Source: Jatrophihabitans sp035642535 (GTDB lineage: Bacteria; Actinomycetota; Actinomycetes; Mycobacteriales; Jatrophihabitantaceae). From it: DNA of 64,000 nt. This document shows positions 52,344 through 60,345 of this stretch, one piece after another; within the stretch, counting starts at the first letter, position 1; every line of letters begins with the position of its first letter. The notes beneath the pieces were generated by a model. That model was not told the origin of the DNA. It ran no database searches and worked only from the letters and a program-made list of their open reading frames with translations. Location: NCBI GenBank assembly GCA_035642535.1, contig DASQSE010000005.1, positions 13,606 through 77,605 on the forward strand. The letters run 5' to 3'. The translations under genes and the position numbers were made by a program.

Positions 52344-53300
52344 CTAATCGCGGCGGTGCAGGCGCTCCTGCATCGCCGGGTCGGTCAGCCACCACGGGGC
52401 GTCCCGATCCGGTGCGTCCACCTCGCCGGGCATGGCCTGCCGCGCCAGCCGCTCGGCCTCGAGGACGGCGTCGGCCGCGGCCGCATCCCGCGCGTCCGCG
52501 CGTACCCACCGTCGGAACACCAGCACAAGGAACGGCAGGTCGATGATCTCGGCGATGCACCACAGGATCGCGCCCGCGGCGCGCTGATCGTGCAGCGCGT
52601 CCGGGGTCCATGACCGCGCCGCGCGATGGTCGAACCAGCTGGTGACCAAGCCGGTGTGCAGTCGCAGGATGATGCCCGGCAGCGCGTCGAGCACGAGTTC
52701 GAAGGTGCCGATCGCGAGCGACAGGCCGACTGCCAGTGAGCTCACGTCCTCGTCCAGCCCGACGAGTGGCAGCACCATCAGCGCGCCGATCGCGAGCAGC
52801 GCCACCTGCACGAGCCAGCCGAGCGGTCGCCACTCGATCGTCCACGCCGGCAACGGCCCGAAGAAGAGCCCGAACGACAGCAGTGGCACGAGCGCCGGGC
52901 CGACCAGCGGGTTCGCGATGACGCGGCAGAAGCGCGAGCGCAGCGCCCGCTCGATGCGGTTCGCGCCGCTGCTGCTCGCCCGGGCCAGCTGTACGGGGTG
53001 GCCGGAGAGCACCAGGATCGGCACCACCAGCCAGAGCAGCAGCGTCTGCGTCGTCCACACCCAGTACAGCGAGTCGCTGTAGACCTGCAGGAACCCGCAG
53101 CTCGTCCAGACCAGGACGAGCACGCCGAGTGCGAAGACGGCGCTGCGCCAGGCCGGCCATGGGCGGTCGAGCCGGCGCAGCCAGGTGACGTATCCGGCGA
53201 CCAGCAGGGCGGCGAGCGCGATCGCGAGGGGCTGGGCCGCCCACGCGGTGAGGACGCCGGACGGTGCCGGCCGATCGAGCGCCGTGGTCACGGCAGCCAT
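52344..53300 (-). CDS. ctaG: Cytochrome c oxidase assembly protein, CtaG-like
   Basis: 318 residues from the ATG at 53300; a longer frame to 53348 would overlap the divergent rpiB start. Seven or so membrane helices of the caa3_CtaG family: LAIALAALLVAGYVTWL, VFALGVLVLVWTSCGFLQVYSDSLYWVWTTQTLLLWLVVPILVL, PLLSFGLFFGPLPAW, AGAILWCIAEIIDLPFLVLVFRRW. Involved in copper delivery or assembly of terminal oxidase. It is divergent from rpiB and may share control. Confidence 0.9.
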   Translation of the reverse strand: MAAVTTALDRPAPSGVLTAWAAQPLAIALAALLVAGYVTWLRRLDRPWPAWRSAVFALGVLVLVWTSCGFLQVYSDSLYWVWTTQTLLLWLVVPILVLSGHPVQLARASSSGANRIERALRSRFCRVIANPLVGPALVPLLSFGLFFGPLPAWTIEWRPLGWLVQVALLAIGALMVLPLVGLDEDVSSLAVGLSLAIGTFELVLDALPGIILRLHTGLVTSWFDHRAARSWTPDALHDQRAAGAILWCIAEIIDLPFLVLVFRRWVRADARDAAAADAVLEAERLARQAMPGEVDAPDRDAPWWLTDPAMQERLHRRD

Positions 53301-53346
53301 GGTCCCAGCCTGCTCCCGGAGCAGGGCGGCTGCCATCATTCGTCCC

Positions 53347-53820
53347 ATGCGCGTCTATCTCGGCAGCGATCACGCCGGCTTCGAGCTGAAGGCACAGCTC
53401 GTCGAGCATCTGAGCGGACTGGACCACGACGTAGTCGACTGCGGTGCCCACGAGTACGAACCCGACGACGACTACGCGGCGCCGTGCATTACCGCGGCGG
53501 CGCGCATGATGGCCGACCCCGGATCGCTTGCCGTGGTCATCGGCGGCTCCGGCAACGGCGAGCAGATCGCGGCGAACAAGGTGCGTGGTGTGCGCGCCGC
53601 TTTGGTGTGGAACGACGACACGGCGCGGCTCGCTCGCCAACACAACGACGCGAACGTCATCAGCCTCGGCGCACGCAGCCATCCGGTCGCAGACGCGCTG
53701 CGATTCGTGGAGATCTTCCTCGCAACGCCGTTCTCCGAGGAGGAGCGGCACAAGCGGCGCATCGCGCAGGTGGCCGAATATGAGGAGACCGGGGCGATCG
53801 CCGGCCACACCACGACCTGA
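53347..53820 (+). CDS. rpiB: Ribose-5-phosphate isomerase B
   Basis: 157 residues. RpiB/LacAB fold: YLGSDHAGFELKAQLVEHL, VVIGGSGNGEQIAANKVRGVRAALVW and NDANVISLGARSHP are conserved. It interconverts ribose-5-P and ribulose-5-P in the pentose phosphate pathway, cytoplasmic. The start is the ATG at 53347. It lies in the same place and orientation relative to pepN and the DsbA gene as in M. tuberculosis (Rv2465c). Confidence 0.95.
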   Translation: MRVYLGSDHAGFELKAQLVEHLSGLDHDVVDCGAHEYEPDDDYAAPCITAAARMMADPGSLAVVIGGSGNGEQIAANKVRGVRAALVWNDDTARLARQHNDANVISLGARSHPVADALRFVEIFLATPFSEEERHKRRIAQVAEYEETGAIAGHTTT

Positions 53821-53836
53821 TCGGCCCACTCGACGG

Positions 53837-54199
53837 TTATCTGGGCGGCTTCCAGTTGCGGCGGATGATCGTCAGCTCCTGCTCCGCCTCGGCGAGGTCC
53901 TCGTCGGTAGGTCGGTTGACGTCGCGCGCGCGCAATGCGCCGCTCACTCCGACCTGAGACCGCCCCGCGCCCACGAGATCGCGCAGCCCGCGCTCCGTGC
54001 CCGCGTCACGCGGTGTGCGGCGCCGCTTCTTACCCGCGTCGGGTTCCGCGACCGGTGCGGGCGGTGGCCCCGGCACCGGGGCCGGTGCGACCACCGGCTC
54101 GGCAGGTGGCGCCACCGCGACCGGCGGCGGCGCGCCCTGGGCACGCGTCGCCCGGCGCCGCCTTCTGCGCCGCCGCGGTGCCGCCGTGTTGTCCTCCAC
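53837..54199 (-). CDS. Conserved actinobacterial basic/Pro-rich protein
   Basis: 120 residues. The first half is Arg-rich then Pro/Ala/Val-rich, the second is a conserved patch GLRDLVGAGRSQVGVSGALRARDVNRPTDEDLAEAEQELTIIRRNW. This patch recurs in many actinobacterial hypothetical proteins. Likely nucleic-acid-associated or intrinsically disordered at the N-terminus. Convergent with rpiB. Function unknown. Confidence 0.75.
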   Translation of the reverse strand: MEDNTAAPRRRRRRRRATRAQGAPPPVAVAPPAEPVVAPAPVPGPPPAPVAEPDAGKKRRRTPRDAGTERGLRDLVGAGRSQVGVSGALRARDVNRPTDEDLAEAEQELTIIRRNWKPPR

Positions 54200-54287
54200 G
54201 CCCCGATCCTGCCGTACTTGCTCGCCGCGACAGCAATGCTACTGACCGGTATACAACGGGAACGCGTTCTCGTTCGGAAGGGTGACT

Positions 54288-57194
54288 GTGCAGATGCGGC
54301 CCCGACTCGTCTCCATCCTGTGCGCTCTTATCGCGCTCGTCGCGGGCATCGTCGTCGCCGTTGCGACGGACGTGCCTGGCGCCGGCGCCGCCCCGTCGCA
54401 CGCGTACCGCGCGAACGATTACGCGGACGGCCAGGCCATGAGCATCCTGCCGCCCGGCGAGAACGGGCTGGTCAATGCGCTCGACGCGGCGCAGTTCGAA
54501 CTGCTCGGCAAGCGTCCCGCGCACAGTCAGGATCAGCTGGGCAAGTACGCCGACCTGCTCTACGGTTACCCCTCGCTCACCGACGCCACGCTCGGCGACT
54601 ACTACAACGACGAGTCGTTCGGCGTCCGCGCGGCCGACGTCATCCGCACCGAATCACCCACGCCCGGCGTGACGATCTACCGCGATACCTACGACGTCCC
54701 GCACATCTACGCGGACAGCGACAAGGCGCTCGCGTTCGCGGCTGGCTATGCACAAGCCGAGGATCGGTTGTTCCTCATGGACGTGCTGCGCCACTACGGC
54801 GAGGGCACGCTCGCGTCCTTCCTCGGCGGCTCCTGCGAATTCGAGCAGATGGACCACGATCAACTCCTGCTCGCGCCGTACACGAAGGCGCAGGCGATCG
54901 CCCAGGTCGACGCGCTCCCGGAGGAGTACGGCGCCCAGGGTGCGCTGGCCAAGTCGATGATCGAGAACTACGTGGCCGGGGTGAACAAGTACGTCGGCCA
55001 GGCGCAGCTCAACCCGCTGAAGCTGCCCGTCGATTACGCGGCGGCCGTGCCGGACGTGCTGCCGCACCGCTGGTCGGTCGCCGACGTCGTCGCGATCGCC
55101 GGGCTGATCGGCGGCATCTTCGGCCGCGGCGGCGGCAACGAGGTGGCCAACGCGCACCTGCTCCAGTACCTGCAGCAGACGATGGGGATGGGCGCGGGCG
55201 CGAGCGCGTTCCAGCGGTTCCGTACGCCGAACGACCCGCTGGCGCCGACGACCGCCGACAAGCCGTTCCCGTACGAGATACCGGGGACGATCGACCCGAG
55301 CACGACCGCGCTGCCCGACTACGGCGCGCCGGTCACCGGCGGCCCGGTCGGCACCGATGCGAACTGCGACCTCAGCAAGCCGAACCCGACCGCGCTGTCG
55401 ATCATCAACGGCCTCAACGCGATGCCGCGGCACATGAGCAATGCGCTGGTCGTCAATGCCGAGCACGGCGCACACGGTCATCCGATCGCGGTGTTCGGAC
55501 CGCAGGTCTCCTACTTCGCGCCGCAGATCCTTTCGCTGCTCGACCTGCACTCGCCCGACTACGCCGCCGAGGGCGCGTCCTTCCCGGGTACCGGCATCGT
55601 CGAGCTCGGCCGTGGCGAGGACTACGCCTGGTCGGCGACCTCGGCGGGCAGCGACGTCATCGACCAGCGGCTGGAGAAGATCTGCAACCCGACTGGCGGT
55701 GCTCCGGCGCTGCACGGCGCGTACTACCGCTATCAGGGCAGGTGCGTGCCGATGGTCGTCGAGCACTTCAAGGAGACCGCGCTGCCGAAGCCGACCGCGC
55801 TGGGCGCACCGGCCGTCCTCGACCACGTCATCCATCTCACCAGGCACGGCATCGTCCAGGGCTGGACGACCTCCGGCGGCGAGCCGGTGGCGATCGTCGA
55901 CCAGCGCTCGACGTACGACCACGACGTCGACTCGGTGATCGGCTTCCTGCGCTGGGGGGAGCCGGCGCTGACGCACGACGTCACGTCCTGGATGCAGGGC
56001 GCGGCCCGCGTCGGCTACACCTTCAACTGGCTCTATGTGGACGACCGGGACACCGGCTACTTCGTGAGCGGACGCGACCCGATCCGCCCGTCGAACGTCG
56101 TCCCGAGCCTGCCGACGTGGGGGACCGGCGACTCCGAATGGCAGGGCTTCCTGCCCGCATCGCAGCACGTGCACGAGGTGAATCCGCCGACCGGCTACTT
56201 CGTGAGCTGGAACAACAAGCCGGCTCCGCAGTTCGCCGCCGCCGACAACCAGTACGGGTACGGGCAGGTGTTCCGTTCGCAGTTGCTGGTCGACCAACTA
56301 AAGGCGCAACTCGCGGCGCACGGCGGCGTCGTGACCCGGGCGCAGGTCGTGCAAGCGATGGAGACCGCGGCGTCGCAGGACCTCGACGGCGTGTCGGTGC
56401 TGCCGCTCTTGCAGCAGTACCTCGCCGGACGTGCCGAGCCCGCCGGCGTGCAGGCCATGTTGACGCAGTTGCAGACCTGGCTCGCCGCAGGTGCGCACCG
56501 GCGCAAGGCCGCGCAGGGGGACACGCAGTACGCGCACGCGGCCGCCGTCGCGATCATGGACGAGTTGATCCCGAACCTGATCCGCGCGCTCTACGACCCG
56601 ATCCTCGCCGGCGGCGGCACGACATCGAACAGCTACCGCGCGCTGCCGATGTCGTTCGTGGACTACCCGAGCCAGCACTTGGGCAGTTCGTACGACGGCG
56701 GCTACGAGGGCTACCTCGTCGCGACCCTGCAGCAGTTGCTCGGGCAGTCGCCGGCGGATGGTTTCGGCACCGAGATCACGTCACGCGAATGCGGCGGCGG
56801 GCCGGCGACCTGCGGGGCGTCGATCGATGCGGCGTTGCTGCAGACGTACAACGCGCTCGTCGCGGCCAACGGCTCGTCGGACGTGGCCTCGTGGACCGCG
56901 TCGTCCGCGTCGGCGGCGGCCGGCGAGGCGATGCCCGTCTACGACACGATCCAGTTCCGTGCGTTGGGACTCGTCGGGCAGCCGGCGCTCGACTGGCAGA
57001 ACCGCCCCACGTTCCAGCAGGTCGTCGAGTTCCCGAGGCACCGCCCGCGATGGCAACCCGCCGCGGGTTGTCCGCCCTTCAGTACGCGTGGGTGTGTCGT
57101 AAGGCGGACAACCCGCGAAAGTGATCGACTACCCGCCGCGGGTTGTCCGCCCTTCAATACGCGTGGGCGTGTCGTAAGGCGGACAACTCGGTAG
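54288..57194 (+). CDS. Secreted penicillin-acylase-family (Ntn) amidohydrolase
   Basis: 968 residues from the GTG at 54288, 6 bases after GGAAGG; a GTG at 54282 abuts that motif. Signal peptide (LVSILCALIALVAGIVVAVA) and an N-terminal alpha region (TPGVTIYRDTYDVPHIYADS, AAGYAQAEDRLFLMDVLRHYGEGTLASFLG). The autocatalytic nucleophile is Ser384 in PRHMSNALVVNAEH, followed by the beta-subunit core (GHPIAVFGPQVSY, YAWSATSAGSDVID, FVSWNNKPAPQF, DPIL). It removes acyl chains from amides outside the cell; substrates may be acyl-homoserine lactones or beta-lactams. The last about 46 residues are encoded by two palindromic repeats, so the natural end was probably near VVEFPRHRP. Confidence 0.9.
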   Translation: MQMRPRLVSILCALIALVAGIVVAVATDVPGAGAAPSHAYRANDYADGQAMSILPPGENGLVNALDAAQFELLGKRPAHSQDQLGKYADLLYGYPSLTDATLGDYYNDESFGVRAADVIRTESPTPGVTIYRDTYDVPHIYADSDKALAFAAGYAQAEDRLFLMDVLRHYGEGTLASFLGGSCEFEQMDHDQLLLAPYTKAQAIAQVDALPEEYGAQGALAKSMIENYVAGVNKYVGQAQLNPLKLPVDYAAAVPDVLPHRWSVADVVAIAGLIGGIFGRGGGNEVANAHLLQYLQQTMGMGAGASAFQRFRTPNDPLAPTTADKPFPYEIPGTIDPSTTALPDYGAPVTGGPVGTDANCDLSKPNPTALSIINGLNAMPRHMSNALVVNAEHGAHGHPIAVFGPQVSYFAPQILSLLDLHSPDYAAEGASFPGTGIVELGRGEDYAWSATSAGSDVIDQRLEKICNPTGGAPALHGAYYRYQGRCVPMVVEHFKETALPKPTALGAPAVLDHVIHLTRHGIVQGWTTSGGEPVAIVDQRSTYDHDVDSVIGFLRWGEPALTHDVTSWMQGAARVGYTFNWLYVDDRDTGYFVSGRDPIRPSNVVPSLPTWGTGDSEWQGFLPASQHVHEVNPPTGYFVSWNNKPAPQFAAADNQYGYGQVFRSQLLVDQLKAQLAAHGGVVTRAQVVQAMETAASQDLDGVSVLPLLQQYLAGRAEPAGVQAMLTQLQTWLAAGAHRRKAAQGDTQYAHAAAVAIMDELIPNLIRALYDPILAGGGTTSNSYRALPMSFVDYPSQHLGSSYDGGYEGYLVATLQQLLGQSPADGFGTEITSRECGGGPATCGASIDAALLQTYNALVAANGSSDVASWTASSASAAAGEAMPVYDTIQFRALGLVGQPALDWQNRPTFQQVVEFPRHRPRWQPAAGCPPFSTRGCVVRRTTRESDRLPAAGCPPFNTRGRVVRRTTR
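57056..57112. repeat. 57-bp palindromic repeat, copy 1
   Basis: Contains a perfect 15-bp inverted repeat (57062-57076 with 57103-57117) around a 26-nt centre. It is read in frame as part of the penicillin acylase C-terminus. Confidence 0.85.
57131..57187. repeat. 57-bp palindromic repeat, copy 2
   Basis: Differs from copy 1 at two bases (G to A and T to C) and follows it with an 18-bp spacer (75-bp period). Arms GTTGTCCGCC and GGCGGACAAC remain perfect. It ends 4 bp before the acylase stop, and the mshC-like stop from the other strand is 11 bp away, so it probably terminates both genes. Confidence 0.85.
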
Positions 57195-57198
57195 GGCG

Positions 57199-58335
57199 TT
57201 ACGTCAGGGCGAGGATTTCGATGAGCGTGCGGGCGGCCTGCCCACCGTCGTCGAGGGCGATGGCCACGGCGCGCGGCACGTCCAGGTCGTCGAGCAACGC
57301 GGCGGGGACGGCGGCGGCGCCCGGCGCCACGCTGGATCTGGACGCGGCGCTGTAGAGGCGCTCGAGCGTTGCCTCGGCCTCGTCGAGCGCCTCGGGTGCG
57401 AACTCCCACGGCTGCCCCCACGGCCGGTTGAGCAGCATCAGCCGGATGGCGCCGGGGGTGTGGGCGCGCAGCAGATCCTCGACGAGCACCAGGTTGCCGG
57501 CTGACTTCGCCATCTTGGCGCCGTTGATCGACACGATGCCGGCGCGCAGCCAGCCGCGCGCGAACGGGGTGACCCCGGTCGCGCCCTCGCCCAGTGCCGC
57601 CTCGCAAGCGTGATGCGGAAAGGCAAGGTCACCGCCGCCGCAGTGGATGTCGACCCCGGAGCCGAACAGCGCGAGCACCATCGCCGCGCACTCGGCGTGC
57701 CAGCCCGGCCGGCCGTCGCCCCACGGGCTCGGCCACGAGACGTCGTCGTCCGGCCCACTGGCCTGCCAGACGGTGACGTCGAGCGGGTCCTCCTTGTCGG
57801 AGTCCTCGGGATGGTCGTGGTACTCGGCGGACAGCGCGAGCGCGGTATCGCGGGTCAGGCCGGCCTGGCCGGCCGCGTGTGCGGTGCGCGCGTAGACCGT
57901 GCCGCCGCGCTCGTAGGCCGCGTCCTTCTCGAGCAGCGCCACGGCGAGCTGGACGACGTGCCCGATGTGCTGCGCGGCGCTCGGCTGGAGGTCGGGCGGG
58001 CGTACCTGCAGCGTGGCCATCGTCCCTTCGAACGCAGCCCGCTGCAGGGTCGCGAGCATCGTGTACGGCTCGCCGCGGCGGTGTGCTTCGGCGAAGAGCA
58101 CTTCGTCGACGTCGGTGATGTTCCGCGCGAGGGTGACGCTGTGGCCGTGCCAGCGCAGCACCCGCTCGAGGGCATCGGTCCAGACGTAGGTCGCCGCGTG
58201 GCCGAGGTGCGTCACGTCGTAGGGCGTGATGCCGCAGACGTACATCCGCACGTGGCCGACCATCGGCAGCAGCTGGTTGCCGAGCCGGAGTCGCATGGGA
58301 GGGCCGGTGAGCCGAGACGGATTCACGTGACGCAT
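57199..58335 (-). CDS. mshC: MshC-like cysteine ligase (cysteinyl-tRNA synthetase fold)
   Basis: 378 residues from the ATG at 58335; GTG 58326 or ATG 58296 are alternatives. Class I synthetase fold with the Zn-binding Cys in MYVCGITPYD, the HIGH-equivalent THLGHAATY (signature of MshC rather than CysS, which has HIGNAR), the second zinc site GWHAECAAM/AFPHH and the KMSKS-equivalent KMAKSAGNLV. MshC joins cysteine to GlcN-inositol in mycothiol synthesis using ATP. It is about 30 residues shorter than typical MshC and its FPHHACEAA segment is divergent, so a paralogue is possible. The frame upstream overlaps tRNA-Gly and was not used. Confidence 0.78.
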   Translation of the reverse strand: MRHVNPSRLTGPPMRLRLGNQLLPMVGHVRMYVCGITPYDVTHLGHAATYVWTDALERVLRWHGHSVTLARNITDVDEVLFAEAHRRGEPYTMLATLQRAAFEGTMATLQVRPPDLQPSAAQHIGHVVQLAVALLEKDAAYERGGTVYARTAHAAGQAGLTRDTALALSAEYHDHPEDSDKEDPLDVTVWQASGPDDDVSWPSPWGDGRPGWHAECAAMVLALFGSGVDIHCGGGDLAFPHHACEAALGEGATGVTPFARGWLRAGIVSINGAKMAKSAGNLVLVEDLLRAHTPGAIRLMLLNRPWGQPWEFAPEALDEAEATLERLYSAASRSSVAPGAAAVPAALLDDLDVPRAVAIALDDGGQAARTLIEILALT

Positions 58336-58403
58336 CCTGCCAGCGTGCACCGGGCGGGCGGCGCAGCCGGGTATCCTGACTCGGCGCGGCCGGACGGCCG
58401 TCC

Positions 58404-58477
58404 GCGGGCGTAGCTCAATGGCAGAGCCTCTGCCTTCCAAGCAGAAAGTGCGGGTTCGATTCCCGTCGCCCGCTCCA
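58404..58477 (+). tRNA. tRNA-Gly (anticodon TCC), CCA encoded
   Basis: Acceptor GCGGGCG (58404-58410) pairs with CGCCCGC (58467-58473). D-arm GCTCAATGGCAGAGC, anticodon loop CTTCCAA with TCC at 58436-58438, T-arm GGGTTCGATTCCC, discriminator T and a genomic CCA at 58475-58477. The gene is on the strand opposite the mshC-like gene, just upstream of its start. Confidence 0.95.
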
Positions 58478-58530
58478 ATCCCGTGCCACTTCCCCCTTGC
58501 CATCCCGCGCGACTATCGTGTACATGTAAA

Positions 58531-58545
58531 TGAACATCGTTATCA
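58531..58545. promoter_or_regulatory. Zur-like operator before the metal ABC operon
   Basis: TGAACATCGTTATCA, a 7-1-7 sequence that matches the actinobacterial Zur consensus (TGAAAATNATTTTCA) at 11 of 14 defined positions. It lies 20 bp before the start of the solute-binding gene, where a repressor would block transcription when zinc is plentiful. Confidence 0.55.
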
Positions 58546-58564
58546 ATTTCGAGAGGGTGCGCGG

Positions 58565-59479
58565 GTGGTTCGGCTGGGCGCGGTTGCGGTGCTGATCGCC
58601 GGGCTGACGGCGGCGGGTTGCGGCACGCCCTCCGGCGGGCCGCCGGGCGTCGTGTCCGTGGTGGCGTCGACGAACGTGTGGGCGGACGTCGTCGAGCAAA
58701 TAGCGGGCCGGCTCGCCGGCCACAAGGTGCAGGCGACGTCGATCATCACCGACCCCGCTGCGGACCCGCACTCGTACGAGGCCAATTCGCGCAACAAGCT
58801 CGCGATCTACCGCGCCGATCTGATCGTCGAGAACGGCGGCGGTTACGACGACTACGTCGACACGCTGCGCGACTCGTCGGGCTCCGACGCGCCGGTGATC
58901 AACGCCGTGGACGTCGGCGCGACCGGGTCGGACAACGAGCACGTCTGGTTCGACTTCCCGACCGTGGAGAAGGTTGCGCGGCGCGTCGAGGCGTTCCTGA
59001 TTGCCCACGACAATGCCCACGACAATGCCCACGCGCGGACGTTCCGCTCCAACACAACCGCCTTCGTCGACGAGTTGCATCACCTGGAAGCCGACGAGGC
59101 GCTGATCAAGAAGGACCTGGGCGGCGACGGTGTCGCGATCACCGAGCCGGTTGCGCTGTACATGCTGACCGCGTGCGGCTTGGTGAACCGCACCCCGACC
59201 GAGTTCAGCGAGGCGGTCGAGGAGGGGACCGGCCTCTCGCCGCACGTCCTGTCCGACACGCTGTCGTTGTTCGACGACCGCCGAGTCGGGCTGCTCGTCT
59301 ACAACCGGCAGACCAAGGGAGTGGAGACCAGCCAATTGCGAAGCAAGGCGGCGGAAGACAACATCCCGGAGGTCGGATTCTCCGAGACGCTCCCACCCGG
59401 CAAGACCTACGTCAGCTGGATGCGCGCGAACCTGGCAGCCCTCGTCGCAGCCGAGGGCATCTCACAGAAACTAAAATGA
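58565..59479 (+). CDS. znuA: Zn/Mn ABC transporter solute-binding lipoprotein (ZnuA-like)
   Basis: 304 residues from the GTG at 58565, giving a signal ending LIAGLTAAGC (lipobox, Cys19). Cluster A-I binding protein: ADPHSYE (first His), NEHVWFD (second His), TEPVALYM at the third-ligand position and YNRQT later. ZnuA usually has His at the third position, whereas manganese binders have Glu; the Glu here (in ITEP) leaves the metal uncertain, though the Zur-like box favours zinc. A tandem HDNAHDNAH is encoded by two 12-bp repeats near 59007-59034. The ATPase gene follows 4 bp downstream. Confidence 0.9.
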   Translation: MVRLGAVAVLIAGLTAAGCGTPSGGPPGVVSVVASTNVWADVVEQIAGRLAGHKVQATSIITDPAADPHSYEANSRNKLAIYRADLIVENGGGYDDYVDTLRDSSGSDAPVINAVDVGATGSDNEHVWFDFPTVEKVARRVEAFLIAHDNAHDNAHARTFRSNTTAFVDELHHLEADEALIKKDLGGDGVAITEPVALYMLTACGLVNRTPTEFSEAVEEGTGLSPHVLSDTLSLFDDRRVGLLVYNRQTKGVETSQLRSKAAEDNIPEVGFSETLPPGKTYVSWMRANLAALVAAEGISQKLK

Positions 59480-59483
59480 AAAC

Positions 59484-60296
59484 GTGTCTCATTCCGTACT
59501 ACGGCTGACCGAGGCGACGCTCGCCTACGGGACGCGCACGCTCTGGTCGGGCCTGGACCTCGAGGTCGGCGCGGGTGAGTTCGTCGCCGTCCTCGGTGCC
59601 AACGGGTCGGGCAAGACGAGCCTGCTCCGCGCGATCCTCGGCCTGCAGCCGTTGCGCGCCGGACATGTCGCGGTCAACGGCCGGCCGGTGCGGCGCGGTA
59701 ACGACGAGATCGGCTACGTGCCCCAGCAGGGCCGGGTCGACGTGCAGACCACGCTGCGGGCGCGGGACGTCGTCGCACTCGGGCTGGAGGGTCATCGGTG
59801 GGGGATCGGGCTGCCGTCAGTGGCCCGGCGTCGCAAGGTTGCCGCCGCGTTGACTGCGGTCGGCGCCGCGGACTACGCGAACATGCCGCTCGGACTGCTC
59901 TCCGGCGGCGAGCAACAGCGGGTGCGCATCGCACAGGCACTGGTGTCGGATCCGTCGCTGCTGCTCTGCGACGAGCCGCTGCTCTCGCTCGACCTGACCA
60001 GCCAGCGCGTGGTCACGGCGCTCGTCGACCGGCGCCGCCGTGAGCACGAGACCGCGGTCCTGTTCGTGACCCACGAGATCAACCCGGTGCTGCCCTTCGT
60101 CGACCGCGTCCTCTATCTCGGCCGCGACCGATTCCGGATGGGCACGGTCGAAGAGGTGATGAACTCGGCGACGCTGAGCGAGCTCCACGACGCGCCGATC
60201 GAGGTGGTCCGAGTCGGCGGCCGCATCCTCGTCGCCGGCATCCCGGACACGCCGGAACTCGCGCACCACGACCACCACGAGGTCGCAGTCAGATGA
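59484..60296 (+). CDS. znuC: Zn/Mn ABC transporter ATPase (ZnuC-like)
   Basis: 270 residues, GTG start 4 bp after znuA. Walker A GANGSGKTS, Q-loop YVPQQGRVD, ABC signature LSGGEQQRV, Walker B LLLCDEPLLSLD and H-loop VTHEINP are intact. The C-terminal His-rich end (ELAHHDHHEVAVR) may bind metal. It energises uptake across the cytoplasmic membrane with the permease encoded next, 49 bp on. Confidence 0.95.
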   Translation: MSHSVLRLTEATLAYGTRTLWSGLDLEVGAGEFVAVLGANGSGKTSLLRAILGLQPLRAGHVAVNGRPVRRGNDEIGYVPQQGRVDVQTTLRARDVVALGLEGHRWGIGLPSVARRRKVAAALTAVGAADYANMPLGLLSGGEQQRVRIAQALVSDPSLLLCDEPLLSLDLTSQRVVTALVDRRRREHETAVLFVTHEINPVLPFVDRVLYLGRDRFRMGTVEEVMNSATLSELHDAPIEVVRVGGRILVAGIPDTPELAHHDHHEVAVR

Positions 60297-60345
60297 GCGT
60301 CGACGCAGTCGACGCCGCTTTTGGGCGGCGGGTGGGGAGGCGGAC

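Noticed and set aside
53528..57124. 1198-residue + frame overlapping rpiB and the penicillin acylase
   Set aside because: Arg/Ala-rich, no domain; the acylase and rpiB frames carry clear family motifs.
59477..59491. Second Zur-like site TGAAAACGTGTCTCA at the znuA/znuC junction
   Set aside because: Only the left half matches; it overlaps the znuA stop and znuC start inside an operon.
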